NCBI GenBank assembly: GCA_905182105.1
Contig: CAJJAR010000017.1
Location: 1-56,242, forward strand
DNA: 56,242 nt
Reading direction: 5' to 3'
DNA from: an uncultured Paracoccaceae bacterium
GTDB taxonomy: Bacteria; Pseudomonadota; Alphaproteobacteria; Rhodobacterales; Rhodobacteraceae
Shown: one piece after another, positions 26,505 to 35,383 of the stretch
How the letters are laid out: every line of letters starts with the position of its first letter
Numbering within the stretch: the first letter of the stretch is position 1
Notes under the pieces: generated by a model
Database searches by the model: none
What the model was told of the DNA's origin: nothing
The model's input: only the letters and a program-made list of their open reading frames with translations
Translations under genes and position numbers: made by a program

Positions 26505-27161
26505 ATGACAACTCAACCGATCAAACTTGACATCATGTCAGACCCAATTTGCCCGTGGTGTTTCATAGGTAAGGCTCATTTGGACAAAGCGCTGTCAGCA
26601 CATCCGAACCATCCGTTCTCAATCGAATGGCATCCGTTTCAATTGAACCCAGATATGCCTGCAAATGGCATGGGACGACGCGAATACCTTGAAGGTAAAT
26701 TTGGCGGCAAAGAAGCTGCGGTGCGCGCCTATGCTCCCGTTGTAGAAAGCGCGAAAACCGCTGGTATCGCAATCGATTTTGAAGGCATGAAACGTACACC
26801 AAACACAATCAACGCTCACCGTCTGATCCATTGGGCAGGCATTGAGGGCCGCCAAACAGCAGCTGTCTCTGCCTTGTTCAAAGCATATTTCACCGATGCG
26901 CGTGACATTGGTGACGCGGATGTCCTGATCTATATTGCAAAAAGCGTAGAAATGGACGCCAACGTTGTAAAACGTCTTTTGGACAGCGACGAAGATTTGA
27001 AATTAATCCAAGACCGTGACAAGCACAGCCGCAAGATGGGCATCAATTCAGTCCCGACGTTCATCATTGCAAACCAACATGCTGTTCCCGGCGCGCAACC
27101 ACCCGAATTGTGGGCACAAGTGATCGCTGATTTAGCGGCACAAGCGGATGCAGCACAATAA
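26505..27161 (+). CDS. DsbA-family oxidoreductase, FrnE-like
   Basis: 218 residues, no signal peptide, so cytoplasmic. The thioredoxin-fold active site is CPWC at residues 16-19 (MSDPICPWCFIGK), and a cis-proline loop lies in MGINSVPTFII near residue 186. This is the FrnE/2-hydroxychromene-2-carboxylate isomerase-like branch of the DsbA family. Members act as thiol oxidoreductases in the cytoplasm, sometimes linked to oxidative stress. The ribosome-binding site GAGG is 7 bases from the ATG. It lies between the CoA ligase and the MFS exporter with ordinary gaps and no obvious functional link. Confidence 0.9.
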   Translation: MTTQPIKLDIMSDPICPWCFIGKAHLDKALSAHPNHPFSIEWHPFQLNPDMPANGMGRREYLEGKFGGKEAAVRAYAPVVESAKTAGIAIDFEGMKRTPNTINAHRLIHWAGIEGRQTAAVSALFKAYFTDARDIGDADVLIYIAKSVEMDANVVKRLLDSDEDLKLIQDRDKHSRKMGINSVPTFIIANQHAVPGAQPPELWAQVIADLAAQADAAQ

Positions 27162-27276
27162 TTCGAACCATCAATGTTGCGCTAAAGTACACATGTAGAA
27201 ATTAGCTATTTTCAATCATAGGTAAAAAACTCACACATCACATTGACGCGCAATAGCGTCGAAACAGGACGCAACA

Positions 27277-28485
27277 ATGCCGATAGCACCAAGTCAAGTA
27301 ATGGGCCGAACAGAATTCATCTCCCTAATGGCGATGATGTTCGCAACTGTTGCTTTCTCGATGGATGCAATGTTGGCCGCTATTCCCGATATCGCGGACG
27401 AAATAGCCGATGGAAGCGTTTCACACGCCGCATGGATACTGACATCATTTGTCGCTGGCATGGGACTTGGTACCTTCTTTGCGGGCCCACTCTCGGACGC
27501 GTATGGACGCAAACCCGTCGTGTATGCTGGTGTCGTTATTTATATTTTAAGCGCGATGGCCGCGTGGACGACATCATCACTTGAATGGATCCTGTTTGCA
27601 CGGTTCTGTCAGGGCTTAGGGGCGGCAGGGCCACGTGTAGTGTCAATGGCAATGGTGCGTGATCTATTCTCTGGTCGTGAAATGGCACGAATTATCTCAA
27701 TCGCTATGGCAATTTTCATCCTTGTCCCAGCTATCGCACCCGCAATGGGACAAGTGATCATAAATGCTTTTGGATGGCGCAGTATTTTCGGTACCTTCAT
27801 CATCTTTTCTCTGATTTTGGTGATTTGGGTGGGCAGTCGCTATAACGAGTCACTGGCCGTTGTAGATCGCCGCCCATTACAGATGGGTTTGATGCTAGAT
27901 GCCGTAAAGCAATTACTGACCCACAAAACAGTACGCTTATCTATCCTAATACAAACCTTTATGCTCGCAATGTTGTTTGCAACACTCATCTTGATCCAGC
28001 CGATCTATGACCAGATCTATGATCGTGGCGAGACATTTCCGTTCTGGTTTGGAGCCGTTGCCTTATTTTCAGGGGCTTCAAGCCTTCTTAACGCTCATAT
28101 CGTCACCCGTTTTGGAATGTATCGAGTGGTGACACGGACCTTGTTCATACAAGTAGTCATTGGCGCTACAGTGCTGATAACGCTGATACTGTTCCCTGCA
28201 ATCAGCTTTCCATTGTTTGTGTTTTGGCAGTTCTGCCTTTTTTCTCAAGCGGGACTGACAATGGGCAATCTCAACGCGATTTCGATGGAACCAATGGGCC
28301 ATATCGCTGGCATGGCAGCATCAGTCATTGGTTCAATCTCGACCCTTGGTGGCGCGTTAATCGCATCCCCAGTTAGCTTACTTCTAAGCGACACGCCTGC
28401 ACCGCTCATAATAACGGTCTTGGGTTTTGGTCTTTGCGCTATGTTCTTGATGAGCCGAATTAATCGGCAAGTTACGAAAAACTAA
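27277..28485 (+). CDS. MFS drug exporter, Bcr/CflA-like
   Basis: 402 residues, twelve predicted membrane helices. The MFS motif between helices 2 and 3 is GPLSDAYGRKPVVYAG, and the helix 5 motif shows PAIAPAMGQVI. These match the Bcr/CflA group of proton-driven multidrug exporters. AGGACG lies 5 bases before the ATG. The stop codon overlaps the end of convergent mfd by four bases. The substrate is unknown. Confidence 0.88.
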   Translation: MPIAPSQVMGRTEFISLMAMMFATVAFSMDAMLAAIPDIADEIADGSVSHAAWILTSFVAGMGLGTFFAGPLSDAYGRKPVVYAGVVIYILSAMAAWTTSSLEWILFARFCQGLGAAGPRVVSMAMVRDLFSGREMARIISIAMAIFILVPAIAPAMGQVIINAFGWRSIFGTFIIFSLILVIWVGSRYNESLAVVDRRPLQMGLMLDAVKQLLTHKTVRLSILIQTFMLAMLFATLILIQPIYDQIYDRGETFPFWFGAVALFSGASSLLNAHIVTRFGMYRVVTRTLFIQVVIGATVLITLILFPAISFPLFVFWQFCLFSQAGLTMGNLNAISMEPMGHIAGMAASVIGSISTLGGALIASPVSLLLSDTPAPLIITVLGFGLCAMFLMSRINRQVTKN

Positions 28486-31400
28486 CTTTTCTTCCGCTTT
28501 TTTTCCGCGACAACCCGTTCCGCCAAATCACGTGCGATTGAAAACGCGCCTTTGATCTTGTCTGCGTCCTTCTTCCAGTCTCGCAGCACAACAATCTTGT
28601 TGTCCTTTAGCTTCGCCGCACCGCCCTCGACCCCAAGAAAATCGACCAACCCAGCTGGCGAGGCGAATTTGTCATTGTGGAATTGGATCGTGACACCTTT
28701 TGGTCCACCATCCAATTTAGAAATACCCGCCTTTTTACACATTGCTTTGATACGAACGATCAGCATCAAGGTATTCACTTCGCGCGGCAGAGTACCAAAT
28801 CTGTCGATCAACTCGGCAGCAAAGCCTTCTAGCTCTACTTTTGTACTCAGCCCGCTAAGACGGCGATATAGACCCAATCGAACATCCAAGTCTGGAACAT
28901 ATTTCTCTGGGATAAGGACTGGCACGCCCAGCTTGATTTGTGGTGCCCACTGATCGTCATCATCTGAAAGACCTTCAAACTGGCCCGACTTAATCTTGGC
29001 AATCGCCTCTTCGAGCATGGATTGATACAATTCAAACCCAACATCACGCATCTGCCCAGATTGTTCTTCGCCCAGCAGGTTCCCTGCCCCACGAATATCA
29101 AGATCTTGGGAGGCCAAAGTAAAGCCCGCGCCCAAAGTATCGAGCGAGCCAAGAACGCGTAAACGCTTCTCTGCCATCGCTGTCAACTTAGCTCGCGGTT
29201 TGGTTGTTAAATAGGCATAGGCGCGTGTTTTTGAGCGCCCCACACGACCACGAATTTGATAAAGTTGCGCAAGACCGAACATATCAGCACGGTGCACAAC
29301 CATCGTATTGGCAGTTGGGATATCCAAGCCAGATTCAACAATCGTAGTCGCCAGTAGAACATCATATTTACCGTCATAAAACGCATTCATCCGGTCGTCT
29401 AACTCACCCGCAGCCATTTGGCCGTTGGCAACGATATAGGATACCTCTGGAACGTGTTCTTTCAAGAAATCTTCGATCTCTCCAATGTCGGAGATACGCG
29501 GCACAACATAGAACGACTGCCCACCACGATAGTGTTCGCGGAGCAATCCCTCACGGATCGTAATTTTGTCAAATTCACTCACATACGTGCGGATTGCCAA
29601 ACGATCCACTGGTGGCGTGCCAATGATGGATAGATCGCGAACACCTGTTAGGGACAATTGTAATGTACGTGGAATTGGCGTGGCTGTCAGCGTCAGGACG
29701 TGAATGTCGGAACGCATCTGTTTGAGGCGTTCTTTGTGAGTAACCCCAAAGTGTTGTTCTTCATCTATGACCAACAAGCCGAGGTTCTTGAAACGAATGT
29801 TCTTTGTCAACAATGCATGGGTACCAATCACGATATCAATCGTCCCACGTGACATGCCATCACGCGTCGCATCCGCATCCTTCTTGGACACGAAGCGACT
29901 AAGTTGACGTACTTCGATTGGAAAACCACGGAAACGTTCAGCAAAAGATTTATAGTGCTGACGGGCGAGCAGAGTCGTAGGCGCAACAATCGCAACCTGC
30001 GCACCCGACATAGCGGCAACAAAAGCGGCACGCATAGCGACTTCGGTTTTACCAAATCCAACATCACCACAGACCAGTCGGTCCATAGGTGAACCGCTGG
30101 TTAGATCATCAACGACATCGCCAATCGCGCTTAGCTGGTCATCCGTTTCCAAATATGGGAACCGTGCGCTAAAGGCGTCCCACATGCCTTCTGGCGGATC
30201 CATGACTGGCGCACGGCGCAATGCACGTTCTGCAGCAACACGAATAAGCTTTTCAGCCATCTCGCGAATGCGTTCTTTGAGACGCGATTTCTTAGCCTGC
30301 CACGCACCACCACCTAAACGGTCCAAGAACCCTTCGTCACGGCCATATTTGGAAAGCAATTCGATATTCTCAACTGGCATATACAGCTTGGTTTGCTCAG
30401 CATACTCAAGCAAAAGGCATTCATGTGCAGCGCCAGCAGCAGTGACAACTTCCATGCCTTGATAACGGCCAATCCCGTGATCAACGTGAACGATCAAATC
30501 ACCAGGGCTAAGCGACTGCGTTTCGGTCAAGAAATTCGCCGCACGCTTTCGTTTTTTAGTGGAGCGGATCAGTCGATCGCCCAAAACATCCTGTTCAGAA
30601 ATCACTGTCAGATTGGGCGTTTCAAACCCGTGCTCCAACGCCCATACTACCAAATGCAAACCACGCCTACCGATGCGCGATGCATTGCTAATAGGCAAGA
30701 CTCCGGACAAGCCTTCTTCTTCGATCAATCCAGTCAGGCGTTCCCGCGCGCCTTCTGAATAACTAGCAATCACAACAGGATTATCTTGTAGCTTCGCCTT
30801 AAGATACACTGCTAAAGATCCAAAAAGGCTTATACTTTCCTGCTGACGCTCAGGTGCAAAGTTACGCCCAATCCTTCCACCAGCATCAGTTACATTAGGA
30901 CCCGTTGCTTGAGGCAAGGCCGCGAATTGGATCACGCGGCGCTCAACAACTGATGCTTCCCAAGCGGCGTCATCCATATACAATCCATGTGGCTTGCACG
31001 GTTTGTAGACGCTGTCGTTCTTTGAGCAATTATCCATCGCAAGTTTTCGCGTTTCGTACTGATCCTCTATTCCTTCCCAACGGGCCAAACGTGCACCCGT
31101 CATCTGGTCATCAAGCGTGATGGAGGCCTTTGGTAGGAAATCAAACAACGTTTCAAGTTCAGCATGAAACAATGGCAACCAGTGCTCTGCCCCTTGATGT
31201 TTACGCCCTGCGCTGATCGCCTCATACAGCGGATCATCCGTACCAGCAGCACCAAACTCTAGGCGATAGTTCTGGCGGAAACGCGTCACTGCCGGCTCAT
31301 CCAAGATGACCTCAGACACAGGTGATAATTCTATGACATCCAGTTTTTCGGTAGTGCGCTGGGTGGCGGGATCAAAACGACGTGCGCCATCTAAAACATC

Positions 31401-31937
31401 CCCAAATAGATCTAGGCGGATCGGTCCCAAATCACCAGGCGGATAAATGTCTATGATACCGCCGCGGACCGCATAATCGCCAGGTTCCATTACGGTAGGA
31501 CTTTGGACGAACCCCATACGTACCAAAAAGTTACGCAATCCCTTTTCATCAACACGACTACCAACAGTCGCAGAAAACGCCGCCTCTTTTAGCAAAGCAC
31601 GTGCTGGAACGCGCTGTGTTGCAGCGTTCAACGTCGTTAAAAGTACAAACCGTTCAGGCATCCCATGAACAAGTGCTGCCAAAGTCGCCATACGTTGAGC
31701 TGAGATATCAGCGTTGGGCGAAACCCGATCATACGGCAAGCAGTCCCACCCCGGAAAAACAATGACAGGCAGATCTGGCGCAAAAAACCGCAAAGCGTCC
31801 TGCATCGCGACCATACGCTTATCATCACGGGCAACGTGACAAACTGGCTGCCCACTTTTGTCCAGCTCCTGTATGATCAGCTGGGCGTCAAAGCCCTCTG
31901 GCGCGCCAGAAATAGTAATTTTGGATTGAGAACTCAT
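28482..31937 (-). CDS. mfd: Transcription-repair coupling factor
   Basis: 1151 residues. Removes RNA polymerase stalled at DNA damage and recruits UvrA. The order is UvrB-like N-terminal domain, RNA-polymerase-interacting domain (LSPGDLIVHVDHGIGRYQG near residue 490), then helicase motifs: Walker A CGDVGFGKTEVAMRAAF, DEEQHFG, LTATPIPRTLQLSL, VVHRADMFGLAQLYQIRGR and a TRCF C-terminal domain. The start at 31937 is supported by AAGGTC 7 bases upstream; an ATG five codons earlier is not. Confidence 0.97.
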   Translation of the reverse strand: MSSQSKITISGAPEGFDAQLIIQELDKSGQPVCHVARDDKRMVAMQDALRFFAPDLPVIVFPGWDCLPYDRVSPNADISAQRMATLAALVHGMPERFVLLTTLNAATQRVPARALLKEAAFSATVGSRVDEKGLRNFLVRMGFVQSPTVMEPGDYAVRGGIIDIYPPGDLGPIRLDLFGDVLDGARRFDPATQRTTEKLDVIELSPVSEVILDEPAVTRFRQNYRLEFGAAGTDDPLYEAISAGRKHQGAEHWLPLFHAELETLFDFLPKASITLDDQMTGARLARWEGIEDQYETRKLAMDNCSKNDSVYKPCKPHGLYMDDAAWEASVVERRVIQFAALPQATGPNVTDAGGRIGRNFAPERQQESISLFGSLAVYLKAKLQDNPVVIASYSEGARERLTGLIEEEGLSGVLPISNASRIGRRGLHLVVWALEHGFETPNLTVISEQDVLGDRLIRSTKKRKRAANFLTETQSLSPGDLIVHVDHGIGRYQGMEVVTAAGAAHECLLLEYAEQTKLYMPVENIELLSKYGRDEGFLDRLGGGAWQAKKSRLKERIREMAEKLIRVAAERALRRAPVMDPPEGMWDAFSARFPYLETDDQLSAIGDVVDDLTSGSPMDRLVCGDVGFGKTEVAMRAAFVAAMSGAQVAIVAPTTLLARQHYKSFAERFRGFPIEVRQLSRFVSKKDADATRDGMSRGTIDIVIGTHALLTKNIRFKNLGLLVIDEEQHFGVTHKERLKQMRSDIHVLTLTATPIPRTLQLSLTGVRDLSIIGTPPVDRLAIRTYVSEFDKITIREGLLREHYRGGQSFYVVPRISDIGEIEDFLKEHVPEVSYIVANGQMAAGELDDRMNAFYDGKYDVLLATTIVESGLDIPTANTMVVHRADMFGLAQLYQIRGRVGRSKTRAYAYLTTKPRAKLTAMAEKRLRVLGSLDTLGAGFTLASQDLDIRGAGNLLGEEQSGQMRDVGFELYQSMLEEAIAKIKSGQFEGLSDDDDQWAPQIKLGVPVLIPEKYVPDLDVRLGLYRRLSGLSTKVELEGFAAELIDRFGTLPREVNTLMLIVRIKAMCKKAGISKLDGGPKGVTIQFHNDKFASPAGLVDFLGVEGGAAKLKDNKIVVLRDWKKDADKIKGAFSIARDLAERVVAEKKRKKS

Positions 31938-32005
31938 CGGACGACCTTGCATCTATTCTTGTGTAGGGACCTATGTCAAACAGCGCCTCTGTCAACGGCC
32001 CAATG

Positions 32006-32533
32006 TCAGTGTAGCAAAATCAAATCACGCATGTTCCAGAACATTCCCCATAGGGCTGTCACGAAAATCGAAACCATTCCAATGAATTGGGTAAACATGC
32101 GGTGACGGTTCAACAACTTATGAAGCGCCGAACCTGTGCTTTGCTCCAATTGAAACCGGCGTGCGGTTGATACGTTCAACAAGCCAACTAAGCTCATTGG
32201 AAAAACCAACAAAAATACAGCTTGGGCGAATTCAACCCAATAGAAGAACCCCATGATCGCTAGGCCCGTCAAAAAGAAACAGCCGAATGCCGAGAGCCAA
32301 AGCCCTGAGATGCTGCTGATATACATCAGACGGTTGCAATTAATCCGAACGAGTTCTGCAAGATCGGCATCTGCATTCCCACCATAGCGCCGGGCCCTTT
32401 GGATCATATCATTTGGAACACCCAAAACCCAGTTGTTGGCCAAAGACCAAACTACAACCAATCCAATCCAGAACCATGGGTTCGAGAATGAGCGCATATC
32501 GATAACTTCGAAGAGAGTTTGCGTAAGGTTCAA
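32006..32533 (-). CDS. Conserved Rhodobacterales membrane protein
   Basis: 175 residues with about four membrane helices and the stretch MRSFSNPWFWIGLVVVWS near the N-terminus. Relatives in Rhodobacter and Roseobacter genomes are labelled 'component of SufBCD complex' (recalled), but no suf genes are here and the sequence gives no sign of Fe-S work, so I would not repeat that name as a function. The start is a TTG at 32533, chosen because AAAGGCT lies 6 bases upstream and the length of the N-terminus before MRSFSN matches relatives. It lies upstream of mfd on the same strand and is divergent from hemB. Confidence 0.75.
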   Translation of the reverse strand: MNLTQTLFEVIDMRSFSNPWFWIGLVVVWSLANNWVLGVPNDMIQRARRYGGNADADLAELVRINCNRLMYISSISGLWLSAFGCFFLTGLAIMGFFYWVEFAQAVFLLVFPMSLVGLLNVSTARRFQLEQSTGSALHKLLNRHRMFTQFIGMVSIFVTALWGMFWNMRDLILLH

Positions 32534-32557
32534 CGCGGTAGCCTTTTATTTTGGTTC

Positions 32558-32579
32558 ACAATTTGGATATTCAAATTGT
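32558..32579. promoter_or_regulatory. Inverted repeat between divergent membrane protein gene and hemB
   Basis: ACAATTTG (32558-32565) and CAAATTGT (32572-32579) form a perfect 8-bp inverted repeat around GATATT. Its place in the 132-base divergent promoter region suggests a dimeric regulator site. A TTCTAA half-site like that of the hemA palindrome follows immediately (32578-32583). Confidence 0.45.
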
Positions 32580-32665
32580 TCTAACCTTGCTTTGCGACAA
32601 TTCCTACCCTTGCAGGGTGCAAAAAACCGTGTCAGCAACGCTATGTATCGGAAAGGTGATCCACT

Positions 32666-33670
32666 ATGCGCCCCACAATCAGCCAATTCCCTGCGACTCG
32701 TTTGCGTCGCACCCGTCAATCACCAGCTATTCGCGCCCTGACGCGTCAAAATGACCTTAGTGTTGATGACTTTATTTGGCCCGTATTTGTGCGCAGCGGT
32801 GAAGGCATTGAAGAACCAATTCTCTCCATGCCGGGTGTCTTTCGGCGCTCTGTTGATAAAGTTGTAGAAGCCGCGCGTGAGGCTGCAGATATTGGCATCC
32901 CAGCCATCTGCATCTTTCCCTACACTGGAATTGAAGAGCGTACCGAAGACTGCGCGGGCGCTTGGGATCCAGAAAACCATGCAAACCGTGCAATTCGTGC
33001 AATCAAGGCTGCAGTCCCTGAAATTGCAATCATGACTGACGTGGCTTTGGACACCTATAACATCAACGGACATGATGGATTTGTTGAGAATGGCGAGATC
33101 GTCAACGATCGCACCGTTGAGGCGCTTGTTAAAATGACACTGGCCCAAGCTGACGCTGGCGCTGATATTATTGGACCGTCTGATATGATGGACGGACGCA
33201 TCGCAGCAATGCGAACAGCGCTTGAAGAAGCTGGACATCAAAACGTAATGATCCTCAGCTACTCTGCCAAATATGCCTCTGCATTCTATGGCCCTTTCCG
33301 CGATGCAGTTGGAGCATCCGATGCATTGATTGGGGACAAGAAAACTTACCAAATGGACCCTGCCAATTCTGATGAAGCGCTGCGCCTTATTGAACGCGAC
33401 CTATCAGAAGGTGCTGACATGGTGATGGTAAAACCTGGAATGCCCTATTTAGATATTTGCCGCCGTGTCAAAGATACGTTTGGGGCCCCCACTTATGCCT
33501 ATCAGGTGAGTGGCGAGTACAGCATGATCAAAGCAGCGGCCCAAAATGGCTGGATTGATGAAGAACGCGTGATGATGGAAAGCTTGATGGCATTCAAACG
33601 CGCAGGCTGTAACGGAATCCTGACCTATTTTGCACCAGCAGCTGCACGCCTTTTGGCCTCAAAGCGGTAA
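32666..33670 (+). CDS. hemB: Delta-aminolevulinic acid dehydratase (porphobilinogen synthase)
   Basis: 334 residues. Condenses two 5-aminolevulinate molecules to porphobilinogen, the second step of tetrapyrrole synthesis. The two Schiff-base lysines are Lys202 in SYSAKYASAFYGP and Lys256 in VMVKPGMPYLDI. The metal-binding segment reads ALDTYNINGHDG without the cysteine triad of zinc enzymes, so this is the magnesium-type HemB usual in Rhodobacteraceae. AAGGTGA lies 7 bases before the ATG. The preceding-step gene hemA is at 49531-50754. Confidence 0.96.
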   Translation: MRPTISQFPATRLRRTRQSPAIRALTRQNDLSVDDFIWPVFVRSGEGIEEPILSMPGVFRRSVDKVVEAAREAADIGIPAICIFPYTGIEERTEDCAGAWDPENHANRAIRAIKAAVPEIAIMTDVALDTYNINGHDGFVENGEIVNDRTVEALVKMTLAQADAGADIIGPSDMMDGRIAAMRTALEEAGHQNVMILSYSAKYASAFYGPFRDAVGASDALIGDKKTYQMDPANSDEALRLIERDLSEGADMVMVKPGMPYLDICRRVKDTFGAPTYAYQVSGEYSMIKAAAQNGWIDEERVMMESLMAFKRAGCNGILTYFAPAAARLLASKR

Positions 33671-33777
33671 GTTACCCAAAACGTCCTTGCGACGTGACAA
33701 AGCACCACAATAGGTGTATGAATGCCATCAAGACCGGAAAATCCGGCGAGCAGTATTGAAAATTACAGGCGGTTAAC

Positions 33778-34344
33778 ATGACCAACACAAATTTCTCGCG
33801 CCGCGCATTCGCGCTTGGCGCTTTGGCAGCAACCACAGCTGTAGCAGCTTGTGGCAATGGTGTTGGTGGGCGCGGTGCACCCACCATCGATGCACGAGTT
33901 CAAGCAACTTTGAACGAAATGTACAGCAGTTACCCAAACACAGCCGATCTAGCGAGCAAAGCTAACGGCATGTTGGTCATGCCTTTGGTCACAGAAGCTG
34001 GTCTAGGGTTTGGCGGGGCTTACGGTCGCGGTGCACTCTTGAAAGGCGACACGAATGTCGATTACTACTCGGTAACTAAGGCGTCTGGCGGCTTCCAAAT
34101 TGGTGCCCAGCAATACGCTCACGTTCTATTTTTCATGACAGAACAAGCGCTAGATGACTTCCGTCGTTCACGCGGTTGGGCAGCGGGTGCTGATCTTGAG
34201 TATGTTGTAAACTCAACAGGCGACAGCGTGGCTGCTGACACGACAACCGTTTTGTCCCCCGTTTTGGCTGCTGTCTTTGGCCGCGCAGGCTTACGTATTG
34301 GTGCAACTCTTGAAGGCACAAAATACACGCGGATCATACCGTAA
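33778..34344 (+). CDS. SYLF/YSC84-domain lipoprotein with Tat-type signal
   Basis: 188 residues. The N-terminus has a twin-arginine motif (SRRAFAL) and a lipobox (VAAC, Cys25), so it is probably exported folded through Tat and lipid-anchored. The mature part is the SYLF (YSC84) domain, with KANGMLVMPLVTEAGLGFGG, YYSVTKASGGFQIGAQ and ADTTTVLSPVLAAVFGRAGL. SYLF domains bind lipids; the bacterial role is unclear. AGGCGG precedes the ATG. It follows hemB by 107 bases and is followed by a hairpin terminator. Confidence 0.88.
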   Translation: MTNTNFSRRAFALGALAATTAVAACGNGVGGRGAPTIDARVQATLNEMYSSYPNTADLASKANGMLVMPLVTEAGLGFGGAYGRGALLKGDTNVDYYSVTKASGGFQIGAQQYAHVLFFMTEQALDDFRRSRGWAAGADLEYVVNSTGDSVAADTTTVLSPVLAAVFGRAGLRIGATLEGTKYTRIIP

Positions 34345-34368
34345 ACACACCTCGATCATTCATAAATT

Positions 34369-34400
34369 AAGGCCGTCAATTTGTGAACGTTGGCGGCTTT
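34369..34400. terminator. Stem-loop between convergent genes
   Basis: AAGGCCGTCAA (34369-34379) pairs with TTGGCGGCTTT (34390-34400) as an 11-bp stem with two G-U pairs. It lies between the SYLF gene and the convergent dehydrogenase gene and could serve both, though the T-tracts are short. Confidence 0.6.
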
Positions 34401-34438
34401 AATGCATTTAGGTCATCGATACGTCATCCACCCAATTT

Positions 34439-35299
34439 TTATAGGCGTTTGATCAGACTTGAGGTATCCCAGCGACCACCACCCATTTTCTGAATATCCT
34501 TATAAAACTGATCAACAAGAGCAGTGACCGGCAAAGACGCCCCTATTTCGTCTGCTGTGCTAAGGCAGATTCCCAAATCCTTGCGCATCCAATCTACCGC
34601 AAACCCATGATCGAAGTGGTCATCAAGCATCGTCTCGTTGCGATTGGCCATTTGCCAGCTTCCGGCGGCTCCTTGACTGATCACCTCAACAACCGCACGT
34701 CCATCAAGACCGGCTTTTTGCGCGAAATGTAGTGCTTCAGACAACCCTTGAACCAGACCAGCAATCGCAATCTGATTGCACATCTTTGTCATTTGACCAG
34801 ACCCAGACGCACCAATACGGCGGCAAATTTTGGAATAAACCTCCATTATCGGCAACGCGCTATCAAATGCAGCTTCGTCCGCGCCACACATGATGGAAAG
34901 CACAGCGTTTTCAGCGCCTGCTTGCCCGCCGGAAATCGGCGCATCGATGAATGCAATTCCGGCATCTGCAGCAACGGCATACATTTCAGCTGTCACTTTG
35001 GCAGACACGGTCGTGTGATCCACAAACACAGATCCTTGGGCCATCCCAGCGAATGCCCCATCTGGCCCTAAGCAAACCGAGCGCAGATCATCGTCGTTCC
35101 CCACACAAGCCATTACAAATTCAGCGCCTTGCACTGCTTCACGCGGTGTCGCGGCGGATGTACTTTTGTACTTGTCCGCCCACACCTTTGCTTTGGCTTC
35201 AGTTCTATTAAAAACCGTCACATCATGGCCTGCGCCCTGTAAATGCCCTGCCATTGGTGCGCCCATGACGCCCAAACCCAAAAATGCTAGCTTAGTCAT
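34439..35299 (-). CDS. Beta-hydroxyacid dehydrogenase, 3-hydroxyisobutyrate dehydrogenase family
   Basis: 286 residues. NAD(P)-dependent; an N-terminal Rossmann motif FLGLGVMGAPMAGHL, the substrate-binding segment FIDAPISGGQAGAENAVL, and the catalytic-lysine region SGQMTKMCNQIAIA. The family includes 3-hydroxyisobutyrate dehydrogenase, tartronate-semialdehyde reductase and glyoxylate/succinic-semialdehyde reductases; the substrate cannot be settled here. GAGGAAAC lies 5 bases before the ATG. A single gene, divergent from the penicillin acylase. Confidence 0.88.
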   Translation of the reverse strand: MTKLAFLGLGVMGAPMAGHLQGAGHDVTVFNRTEAKAKVWADKYKSTSAATPREAVQGAEFVMACVGNDDDLRSVCLGPDGAFAGMAQGSVFVDHTTVSAKVTAEMYAVAADAGIAFIDAPISGGQAGAENAVLSIMCGADEAAFDSALPIMEVYSKICRRIGASGSGQMTKMCNQIAIAGLVQGLSEALHFAQKAGLDGRAVVEVISQGAAGSWQMANRNETMLDDHFDHGFAVDWMRKDLGICLSTADEIGASLPVTALVDQFYKDIQKMGGGRWDTSSLIKRL

Positions 35300-35383
35300 G
35301 TTGTTTCCTCGTGATGTGGTGTTGCGTTCAGCTTAATCCATACCTAACAGTCATACGAAAGGGGTCAACACGGGAGGGACGCA

